Shown one piece after another: positions 24,566 to 32,102 of a stretch of DNA of 64,000 bases (position 1 is its first letter; each line of letters starts with the position of its first letter). The translations under genes and the position numbers were made by a program. The notes beneath the pieces are model-generated. The model searched no databases. It was not told the DNA's origin and saw only the letters and a list, made by a program, of their open reading frames with translations. The DNA comes from Serratia rhizosphaerae (GTDB taxonomy: Bacteria; Pseudomonadota; Gammaproteobacteria; Enterobacterales; Enterobacteriaceae), in contig NZ_CP041764.1 of assembly GCF_009817885.1 (NCBI RefSeq), positions 3,782,001 through 3,846,000 of the forward strand, written 5' to 3'.

Positions 24566-25412
24566 AAAAAAACTGTGCCTTCTGCTGGGATAGGGCATTC
24601 CTACCGTGGAACGCCGCAACCTGCCCAATGTACTCCTGGTACCTGCGCTTTTGAAGGGCTGCGCACACCTTTGGTGCAAACGATCGGCTAAAATGGCGAT
24701 TTTAACGATGATAAGTCTGGTTAAAAAAATTTGTTGGCATTAAATTCTGTTTTTTGTTTAATTGTTGGTGTTTTATTATGCTTGGCGCGCTGGGGCGTAA
24801 ACCTGACTGCACAGCGTGAGCAAGGGCGCTTTGGTTTTCGGCAGCAAACCGTTGCGTTTCCTTTGTGATGCCGAGGTCTGCGTGATATTCCCGGACTAGT
24901 CTTATGGCTTGACGGGGAATTCATCACCACACTGCTACATAAACAATATTTATATTAGAAAACTTTCACTTTGTGACTTAACTAACATTTAAGTTATTAT
25001 TTTGGCTTTCAGATTGAATGGTTTTTTACTGATTGAATTTATTGATTTATTTTTATGCCTGGCGCATTTGTTCGGCGAAAAATGCCAAGTTTTCATGAGC
25101 TTTTACGCTAAGGTTGCGGGCGAACATGAGAGAAAGTAAGCACATTAAGTGTGGTAATTCAGCGGGGGGAATGAGTAAAATTCTTGTGCCCACTCAAATC
25201 AATCACTTTAGCAAAGCGCAGATCCGTGCCAGTTAAGCGGCAGCGATCGGTTGCATTCTAAAAGGCGATAGAGGTAACGAAATATAAGGAATTTTTTGCC
25301 CTCCACTTATGAGTGGGGTAGTGTCGTACCTGGCGCCGTTCTTTTAAACAGTGCCTTAGAAATACACCAGGGTAGTTTCAAATATAGAATTTAAAAAGTG
25401 AAGAAAAACACT
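24566..25412 (+). promoter_or_regulatory. Long AT-rich leader and promoter region of lrhA
   Basis: 847 bp without a credible gene, far more AT-rich than its surroundings. Contains an ACTTAA-N7-TTAAGT dyad (24976-24994) and two GATTGAAT copies near 25013 and 25041. E. coli lrhA also has a long untranslated leader, so most of this is probably regulatory DNA and 5' UTR. Short frames around 24721-24930 look random. Confidence 0.5.
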
Positions 25413-26336
25413 ATGACCAATGCAAATCGTCCGATACTTAATCTCGACCTCGATCTGCTAAGAACTTTTGTGGCTGTTGCCGATCTGAATACGTTTGCCG
25501 CAGCGGCCGTCGCCGTCTGCCGTACTCAGTCCGCGGTCAGCCAGCAAATGCAGCGATTAGAGCAATTGGTAGGCAAAGAGTTATTCGCCCGTCACGGCCG
25601 TAATAAACTGCTTACCGAGCATGGCATACAGCTGCTGGGTTATGCCAGAAAAATATTGCGCTTTAATGATGAAGCCTGCGCCTCGTTGATGTTTAACAAT
25701 ATCAAGGGCGTGCTCACTATTGGCGCTTCCGATGACACGGCCGACACTATTTTACCGTTCCTGCTAAACCGCGTGACCGCTGTTTATCCGAAACTGGCGG
25801 TAGACGTACGGGTCAAGCGTAGCCCATTTATGCTGGATATGCTCAAAAACGGCGAAGTGGATCTGGCCATTACCACCGTCGATACCGTCGGCCACCCGCA
25901 TGTGGTGCTGCGCACCTCGCCAACGCTATGGTACTGCGCGGCGGATTACCATTTCCAACCGGATGAGCCGATCCCGCTGGTGGTGCTGGATGAGCCTTGT
26001 CCTTTCCGCGCGATGGCGATCGAGCACCTGGATGAGGCCGGGATCCCATGGCGTATCGCCTATGTGGCTTCTACGCTGTCGGCGGTTCGCACCGCCTGTA
26101 AGGCGGGACTGGGCGTAACCGTCCGTCCGGTGGAGATGATGAGCCCGGATCTGCGCGTGCTGGGCGCGGCGGAAGGTCTGCCGGCGCTGCCGGAGACGCA
26201 ATACACGCTGTGTAAAGATATCCAGTGCGAAAATGAGCTGGCGATGGCGATTTTCGGCGCGGTACAGCACGGCAATACCAACTACAGCTTCCAGAATGCC
26301 GTATCCACTGAAGATGCGGTTGATGACGATGAATAG
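25413..26336 (+). CDS. lrhA: LysR-family regulator LrhA (HexA/HexS/PecT)
   Basis: 307 residues from the ATG at 25413 (MTNANRPILNLDLDLLRTFV); a GTG 15 bp upstream lacks a ribosome-binding site. The N-terminal winged helix (residues about 10-70, with AAAVAVCRTQSAVSQQM) is nearly identical to E. coli LrhA; the effector domain is more diverged, and the acidic tail EDAVDDDE is distinct. Orthologues repress motility and, in Serratia (HexS), exoenzymes and prodigiosin. Lies between alaA and nuoA, the conserved place. An intrinsic terminator follows. Confidence 0.94.
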   Translation: MTNANRPILNLDLDLLRTFVAVADLNTFAAAAVAVCRTQSAVSQQMQRLEQLVGKELFARHGRNKLLTEHGIQLLGYARKILRFNDEACASLMFNNIKGVLTIGASDDTADTILPFLLNRVTAVYPKLAVDVRVKRSPFMLDMLKNGEVDLAITTVDTVGHPHVVLRTSPTLWYCAADYHFQPDEPIPLVVLDEPCPFRAMAIEHLDEAGIPWRIAYVASTLSAVRTACKAGLGVTVRPVEMMSPDLRVLGAAEGLPALPETQYTLCKDIQCENELAMAIFGAVQHGNTNYSFQNAVSTEDAVDDDE

Positions 26337-26364
26337 CGCTAAACAGCGCGTCGAGTAACCACAA

Positions 26365-26393
26365 AACCTCTGCTACGGCGGAGGTTTTTTTTT
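26365..26393 (+). terminator. Intrinsic terminator after lrhA
   Basis: AACCTCTGC (26365-26373) and GCGGAGGTT (26378-26386) pair with one G-U, followed by nine T. Confidence 0.9.
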
Positions 26394-27047
26394 GCCATTT
26401 TTCATAAAAATTGTATTTATTGCCATTTCGTCATCAATTCATGTAGTGACGCCTGTTTGTTTGTCTCTTTTCTGCCATTCATCCGCATTTATCCGCATGA
26501 AAATATTTATCTTCGCTTTTTTGCCTGTTGTGCGAAAATCAAGAAGGCAGGTTTTTTTTATGGATATTTTATAGCCTGAAGGTGTGGTTAAAATTCACGC
26601 TTAAATTTATAAAAAATGTTAAAGAGCCACACTTTTTTTGAGGATTTCTGCTGAAAACGTGTCCTGGATCAAAAAAATACCCCTAGGTAGTGAGTGGAAC
26701 AACAGGGAATACCTGAGAGAATGATATAGTAAAACTGAAATGTGCATATTGGTTGATATCTATCTGTTTCTACACAGCAAATGACTGACACGATTTAGCC
26801 TGAAAGCTGGCGCATGAAATGTTAATTAAATGATACGTATGTAAACTAATGTGTAGATACTTTTGTCAAAGTTGACAAAAGGTTATAGAAAGGAGTAAAA
26901 AGCCCACAGTAAAAACGCTGCTTAACGCATTGTAATAGCAGTTGGTTTTTTGTGGTTATTTATCCTTCCCTTAAATCGATGTGGTGCACTAACTGCCGTG
27001 ATAAGAGCAGAATGATCGACGCCACTTTTGATGAGTAAGCAAAGAGT
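26394..27047 (+). promoter_or_regulatory. Promoter region of the nuo operon
   Basis: 654 bp, AT-rich, no credible gene. E. coli nuo is also preceded by a long control region (ArcA, NarL, FNR, IHF, Fis). I see no clear TTGAT-N4-ATCAA FNR site. A striking 22-bp dyad at 26860-26881 is listed separately. Confidence 0.5.
26860..26881. promoter_or_regulatory. Perfect 10-bp dyad upstream of nuoA
   Basis: CTTTTGTCAA, centre AG, TTGACAAAAG. The right arm contains a TTGACA -35-like hexamer (26872-26877) reading toward nuoA, 165 bp ahead of its ATG. The symmetry suggests a regulator dimer site overlapping a promoter; the regulator is unknown. Confidence 0.5.
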
Positions 27048-27485
27048 ATGTCAACAACCACTGAAGTTATCGCTCATCACTGGGCATTCGCCGTATTTCT
27101 TGTCGTGGCCATCGGGCTGTGCGGCCTCATGCTGCTGGGCGCGTATTTCCTGGGCGGGAGAGCCCGTGCGCGTGCCAAAAACACCCCGTTTGAATCCGGT
27201 ATCGACTCGGTCGGTTCGGCGCGTATGCGCCTGTCCGCCAAGTTCTATCTGGTTGCCATGTTCTTCGTTATTTTCGATGTAGAAGCCTTGTATCTCTATG
27301 CCTGGTCGGTCTCGATTCGCGAGAGCGGCTGGGTGGGCTTTATCGAAGCCGCCATTTTCATTTTGGTGCTACTGGCCGGTCTGGTTTATCTGGTGCGCAT
27401 CGGCGCATTGGACTGGACGCCTGCACGCTCAAAGCGTCAGGTCAAACCAAGCACGATCACTAACACCAACCGTCATCCGCAGTAG
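27048..27485 (+). CDS. nuoA: NADH-quinone oxidoreductase subunit A
   Basis: 145 residues, three membrane helices (about 15-37, 68-90, 98-118). Part of the membrane arm of complex I next to the quinone site; the conserved loop NTPFESGIDSVGSAR lies between helices 1 and 2, and the acidic FFVIFDVEALYLY helix follows. First gene of a 13-gene operon. ATG at 27048 follows AAAGAG. The C-terminal tail after residue 125 is polar and variable, as in related bacteria. Confidence 0.97.
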   Translation: MSTTTEVIAHHWAFAVFLVVAIGLCGLMLLGAYFLGGRARARAKNTPFESGIDSVGSARMRLSAKFYLVAMFFVIFDVEALYLYAWSVSIRESGWVGFIEAAIFILVLLAGLVYLVRIGALDWTPARSKRQVKPSTITNTNRHPQ

Positions 27486-27514
27486 TTATTTGTGGTTAAA
27501 AACGAGGCATTAAG

Positions 27515-28189
27515 ATGGACTATACGCTCACCCGCATAGACCCGAACGGTGAGAACGACCGTTACCCCCTGCAAAAACAGGAGATCGTCGCCGATCCTCT
27601 GGAACAACAGGTTCACCGCACGGTTTACATGGGTAAACTCGAACATGCATTGCATGACATGGTGAACTGGGGGCGCAAAAACTCTCTTTGGCCGTATAAC
27701 TTCGGCCTTTCGTGCTGTTATGTAGAGATGGTGACCTCGTTTACCGCCGTTCATGACGTTGCGCGTTTTGGTGCGGAAGTGCTGCGTGCTTCCCCGCGCC
27801 AGGCCGACTTTATGGTGGTGGCGGGTACCTGCTTCACCAAAATGGCCCCGGTTATCCAGCGGCTGTACGAGCAGATGCTTGAGCCGAAATGGGTGATCTC
27901 CATGGGCGCCTGCGCCAACTCCGGCGGTATGTACGATATCTATTCCGTGGTGCAGGGCGTGGACAAGTTCCTGCCGGTCGACGTGTATATCCCAGGCTGC
28001 CCGCCGCGTCCGGAAGCGTATATGCAGGCGCTGCTGCTGCTGCAGGAATCCATCGGTAAAGAGCGTCGTCCGCTGTCGTGGGTGGTTGGCGATCAGGGTG
28101 TGTATCGCGCCAACATGCAGTCGGAAAGAGAACGCAAGCACGGCGAGCGTATTGCAGTCACCAATCTGCGCACGCCTGACGAGGTTTAA
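27515..28189 (+). CDS. nuoB: NADH-quinone oxidoreductase subunit B
   Basis: 224 residues. Carries cluster N2, the last Fe-S cluster before quinone: ligands C67 and C68 (GLSCCYVEM), C133 (GACANSGG) and C162 (PGCPPRPEA). These correspond to the four E. coli ligands with a constant offset of 4. Peripheral-arm subunit at the membrane interface. 29 bp after nuoA. Confidence 0.98.
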   Translation: MDYTLTRIDPNGENDRYPLQKQEIVADPLEQQVHRTVYMGKLEHALHDMVNWGRKNSLWPYNFGLSCCYVEMVTSFTAVHDVARFGAEVLRASPRQADFMVVAGTCFTKMAPVIQRLYEQMLEPKWVISMGACANSGGMYDIYSVVQGVDKFLPVDVYIPGCPPRPEAYMQALLLLQESIGKERRPLSWVVGDQGVYRANMQSERERKHGERIAVTNLRTPDEV

Positions 28190-28285
28190 GACGTTCATTT
28201 AACGTCCATCTTAATGCGCTATTGGTAAACACAGCGAAAGTTAAGCTTGCAGCGATTTGACCCTTCAGTGTGGTGAAAAAATATT

Positions 28286-30082
28286 ATGACAGATTCAACG
28301 ACGCACGACGCTCTGCCTGACTGGCACACCCGCGATCATCTTGACGATCCGGTGATCGGCGAACTGCGCAACCGTTTTGGGCCGGAAGCCTTTACTGTTC
28401 AAGCAACCCGTACCGGTATGCCCGTGGTATGGGTCAAGCGTGAGCAGCTCCTGGAAGTAATGACGTTTTTAAGAAAACAGCCGAAGCCGTATGTCATGCT
28501 GTTCGACCTGCATGGCGTTGACGAGCGTCTGCGCACTCACCGCCAGGGTCTGCCTGCTGCGGATTTCTCTGTTTTCTATCATCTGATTTCCATCGAACGC
28601 AACCGCGATATCATGCTGAAGGTGGCGCTGGCTGAAAAAGACCTGCACGTGCCTACCGCGACCAAGGTGTTCCCGAACGCCAACTGGTACGAGCGTGAGA
28701 CCTGGGAAATGTTCGGCATCACCTTCGACGGCCACCCGCACCTGACGCGCATCATGATGCCGCAGACTTGGGAAGGCCACCCGCTGCGCAAGGATTACCC
28801 GGCGCGCGCCACCGAATTCGATCCGTTCGTGCTGACCAAGCAGAAAGAAGATCTGGAGATGGAGTCGCTGACCTTCAAGCCGGAAGAGTGGGGCATGAAG
28901 CGCGGCAACGAGAACGAGGACTACATGTTCCTCAACCTCGGGCCGAACCACCCGTCGGCGCACGGTGCGTTCCGTATTATCCTGCAGCTGGACGGCGAGG
29001 AGATCGTCGACTGCGTGCCGGATATCGGTTACCACCACCGCGGCGCAGAGAAGATGGGCGAACGTCAGTCCTGGCACAGCTACATCCCGTACACCGACCG
29101 TATCGAATACCTGGGCGGCTGCGTTAACGAAATGCCGTACGTGCTGGCGGTGGAAAAACTGGCCGGCATCAAGGTGCCCGAGCGCGTCGACACCATCCGC
29201 GTGATGCTGTCCGAGCTGTTCCGCATCAACAGCCACCTGCTGTATATCAGCACCTTTATTCAGGACGTCGGCGCCATGACGCCGGTATTCTTCGCCTTCA
29301 CCGACCGTCAGAAGATCTACGATCTGGTGGAAGCCATCACCGGTTTCCGTATGCACCCGGCGTGGTTCCGCATCGGCGGCGTGGCGCATGACCTGCCGCG
29401 CGGCTGGGATCGCCTGCTGCGCGAATTCCTGGAATGGATGCCGAAGCGTCTGGACTCCTACGTCAAGGCGGCGCTGAAAAACACCATCCTGAAAGGCCGT
29501 TCCGTCGGCGTGGCGGCGTATAACGCCAAAGACGCGCTGGACTGGGGCGTCACCGGCGCCGGCCTGCGCGCCACCGGCATCGAGTTCGACGTGCGTAAAT
29601 GGCGTCCGTACTCCGGCTATGAAAACTTCGACTTTGAAGTGCCGGTCGGCGACGGCGTCAGCGACTGCTACAGCCGCGTGATGCTGAAGGTGGAAGAGCT
29701 GCGCCAGAGCCTGCGCATCCTCGAACAGTGCCTGAACAATATGCCGGAAGGCCCGTTCAAGGCCGATCACCCGCTGACGACGCCGCCGCCGAAAGAGCGC
29801 ACGTTGCAGCACATTGAAACGCTGATCACCCACTTCCTGCAGGTTTCCTGGGGCCCGGTGATGCCAGCGAATGAATCATTCCAGATGATTGAAGCCACCA
29901 AAGGGATTAACAGCTACTACCTGACCAGCGACGGCAGCACCATGAGCTACCGCACCCGGGTACGTACGCCAAGCTTTGCGCACCTGCAGCAAATCCCGGC
30001 GGTTATCCGTGGCAGCCTGGTTTCCGACCTGATCGTCTATCTGGGTAGTATCGATTTTGTAATGTCAGATGTGGACCGCTAA
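28286..30082 (+). CDS. nuoC: NADH-quinone oxidoreductase subunits C and D, fused
   Basis: 598 residues. The NuoC (30 kDa) part covers about residues 1-190 and contains the ERETWEMFGI signature. NuoD (49 kDa), related to hydrogenase large subunits, covers the rest with LGPNHPSAHG and the quinone-site residues of the HRGAEKMGE block. The C-D fusion is the normal state in Enterobacterales, not a rearrangement. Forms the quinone-reduction module with NuoB. A 96-bp gap separates it from nuoB. Confidence 0.98.
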   Translation: MTDSTTHDALPDWHTRDHLDDPVIGELRNRFGPEAFTVQATRTGMPVVWVKREQLLEVMTFLRKQPKPYVMLFDLHGVDERLRTHRQGLPAADFSVFYHLISIERNRDIMLKVALAEKDLHVPTATKVFPNANWYERETWEMFGITFDGHPHLTRIMMPQTWEGHPLRKDYPARATEFDPFVLTKQKEDLEMESLTFKPEEWGMKRGNENEDYMFLNLGPNHPSAHGAFRIILQLDGEEIVDCVPDIGYHHRGAEKMGERQSWHSYIPYTDRIEYLGGCVNEMPYVLAVEKLAGIKVPERVDTIRVMLSELFRINSHLLYISTFIQDVGAMTPVFFAFTDRQKIYDLVEAITGFRMHPAWFRIGGVAHDLPRGWDRLLREFLEWMPKRLDSYVKAALKNTILKGRSVGVAAYNAKDALDWGVTGAGLRATGIEFDVRKWRPYSGYENFDFEVPVGDGVSDCYSRVMLKVEELRQSLRILEQCLNNMPEGPFKADHPLTTPPPKERTLQHIETLITHFLQVSWGPVMPANESFQMIEATKGINSYYLTSDGSTMSYRTRVRTPSFAHLQQIPAVIRGSLVSDLIVYLGSIDFVMSDVDR

Positions 30083-30084
30083 CT

Positions 30085-30636
30085 ATGCATGATCAAAAAG
30101 ATAATCACGTGAGTCACCATGTGCCTGAGCCTATCGACGCGGCCGCTCCAGCGAGCGGCGTTGATGCGTTTGAGCTGAGTGCGGCAGAGCGTGATGCGAT
30201 TGAGCATGAAAAGCACCATTACGAAGATCCGCGCGCCGCTTCGATTGAAGCGCTGAAAATTGTGCAGAAGCAGCGCGGCTGGGTACCGGATGGGGCGATT
30301 TATGCCATCGCAGAAGTGCTGGGCATTCCTGCCAGCGACGTAGAAGGCGTTGCCACGTTCTACAGCCAGATTTTCCGTCAGCCGGTAGGACGTCACGTGA
30401 TTCGCTACTGTGACAGCGTGGTGTGTCACATCACCGGTTACCAGGGCATTCAGGCCGCGATCGAGAAGAAACTGAACATCAAGCCGGGGCAAACCACCGG
30501 CGATGGTCGTTTCACGCTGCTGCCGACCTGCTGTCTGGGCAACTGCGATAAAGGGCCGACCATGATGATTGATGAGGATACTCACAGTCAGCTGAAGCCT
30601 GAAGATATCGATAATCTACTGGAGCAGTACCAATGA
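30085..30636 (+). CDS. nuoE: NADH-quinone oxidoreductase subunit E
   Basis: 183 residues; thioredoxin-like 24-kDa subunit holding 2Fe-2S cluster N1a, with ligands in RYCDSVVCH and TCCLGNCDKGP. It is about 17 residues longer at the N-terminus than E. coli NuoE (MHDQKDNHVSHHVPEP...); the conserved part begins at FELSAAERD. It starts 2 bp after nuoCD and overlaps nuoF by 4 bp (ATGA). Part of the NADH-dehydrogenase module. Confidence 0.97.
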   Translation: MHDQKDNHVSHHVPEPIDAAAPASGVDAFELSAAERDAIEHEKHHYEDPRAASIEALKIVQKQRGWVPDGAIYAIAEVLGIPASDVEGVATFYSQIFRQPVGRHVIRYCDSVVCHITGYQGIQAAIEKKLNIKPGQTTGDGRFTLLPTCCLGNCDKGPTMMIDEDTHSQLKPEDIDNLLEQYQ

Positions 30637-31979
30637 TCAAAGACATTGTACGCACTCCCGAGATGCATCCGTTGACCTGGCGTTTGCGCGACGACAAACA
30701 GCCGGTGTGGCTGGATGAATACCGCAGCAAAAACGGCTACGCGGGAGCGGAAAAGGCCATCAAAGGCATGGCGCCGGATGAAATCGTCAGCCTGGTCAAA
30801 GACTCCGGCCTGAAAGGGCGCGGCGGCGCGGGCTTCTCCACCGGTCTGAAGTGGAGCCTGATGCCGAAAGACGAAACCATGAACATCCGTTACCTGCTGT
30901 GTAACGCCGATGAGATGGAGCCGGGCACCTACAAAGACCGCCTGCTGATGGAACAGCTGCCGCACCTGCTGGTGGAAGGCATGCTGATCTCCGCCTTTGC
31001 GCTCAAGGCGTACCGCGGCTACATCTTCCTGCGCGGTGAATATGTCGAAGCGGCGGAACGTCTGCGTCGCGCCATCGCCGAAGCCACCGAAGCGGGCTAT
31101 CTGGGCAAAAACATTATGGGCAGCGGCTTCGATTTCGAGCTGTTTGTCCACACCGGCGCCGGCCGCTATATCTGCGGCGAAGAGACGGCGCTGATCAACT
31201 CGCTGGAAGGCCGCCGCGCCAACCCGCGCTCCAAGCCGCCATTCCCGGCCTCCGCCGGCGTCTGGGGCAAGCCGACCTGCGTCAACAACGTAGAGACGCT
31301 GTGCAACGTGCCGGCGATCCTGGCCAACGGCGTGGAGTGGTATACCGGTATTTCCGGCAGCGAAGACAAAGGCACCAAGCTGATGGGCTTCTCCGGCCGG
31401 GTGAAGAACCCGGGCGTCTGGGAGCTGCCGTTCGGCACCACCGCGCGTGAAATTCTGGAAGATTACGCCGGCGGCATGCGCGACGGCCTGAAATTCAAAG
31501 CCTGGCAGCCGGGCGGGGCGGGGACCGACTTCCTGACCGCCGACCACCTCGATCTGCCGATGGAATACGGCACGATCGGCAAGGCCGGCAGCCGTCTGGG
31601 CACCGCGCTGGCGATGGCGGTCGATCACGAAATCGGCATGGTTTCCCTGGTGCGCAATCTGGAAGAGTTCTTTGCGCGCGAGTCCTGCGGCTGGTGTACC
31701 CCGTGCCGCGACGGTCTGCCGTGGAGCGTGAAAATCCTGCGTGCGCTGGAAAACGGCGAAGGGCAGCCGGGAGATATTGAAACCCTGGAGCAGCTGTGCC
31801 GTTTCCTTGGCCCGGGTAAAACCTTCTGCGCACACGCGCCGGGCGCCGTAGAGCCGCTGCAAAGCGCAATTAAATATTTCCGTGACGAGTTTGAAGCCGG
31901 TATCGCCGTACAGCATTTTAGCAATGCTCATGCCATCAGCGGTATTCAGGCCAACAACTTGCTGAAGCAACGCTGGTAA
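30633..31979 (+). CDS. nuoF: NADH-quinone oxidoreductase subunit F
   Basis: 448 residues, the NADH-oxidising 51-kDa subunit. FMN/NADH site GRGGAGFSTGLKWS (about residues 64-77); 4Fe-4S cluster N3 ligands in ESCGWCTPCRDG plus a later Cys in GKTFCAHAPG. Starts inside the end of nuoE. After its stop comes a 123-bp gap before nuoG, the largest break between soluble-arm genes apart from nuoB-nuoC; it shows G+C-rich dyads but no T-run. Confidence 0.98.
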   Translation: MIKDIVRTPEMHPLTWRLRDDKQPVWLDEYRSKNGYAGAEKAIKGMAPDEIVSLVKDSGLKGRGGAGFSTGLKWSLMPKDETMNIRYLLCNADEMEPGTYKDRLLMEQLPHLLVEGMLISAFALKAYRGYIFLRGEYVEAAERLRRAIAEATEAGYLGKNIMGSGFDFELFVHTGAGRYICGEETALINSLEGRRANPRSKPPFPASAGVWGKPTCVNNVETLCNVPAILANGVEWYTGISGSEDKGTKLMGFSGRVKNPGVWELPFGTTAREILEDYAGGMRDGLKFKAWQPGGAGTDFLTADHLDLPMEYGTIGKAGSRLGTALAMAVDHEIGMVSLVRNLEEFFARESCGWCTPCRDGLPWSVKILRALENGEGQPGDIETLEQLCRFLGPGKTFCAHAPGAVEPLQSAIKYFRDEFEAGIAVQHFSNAHAISGIQANNLLKQRW

Positions 31980-32102
31980 GCCCGCTTTTAGCCCGCCGTA
32001 CGTCCGCGGGCGGCCAACGGTGCCGCCGGGGCAGTACGCAGGGATAACAGAATTTTTGATTAACGCCTGCCGCAAAGCAGGCCATTTGGAAGCATGCTGA
32101 CT

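Noticed and set aside
28286..30082. nuoC-nuoD fusion as a novelty
   Set aside because: The fused form is normal in Enterobacterales.
32094..32102. Upstream ATG as the nuoG start
   Set aside because: Only 1-3 bases from the GGAAG ribosome-binding site, and the extra MLT is not conserved; 32103 is preferred.
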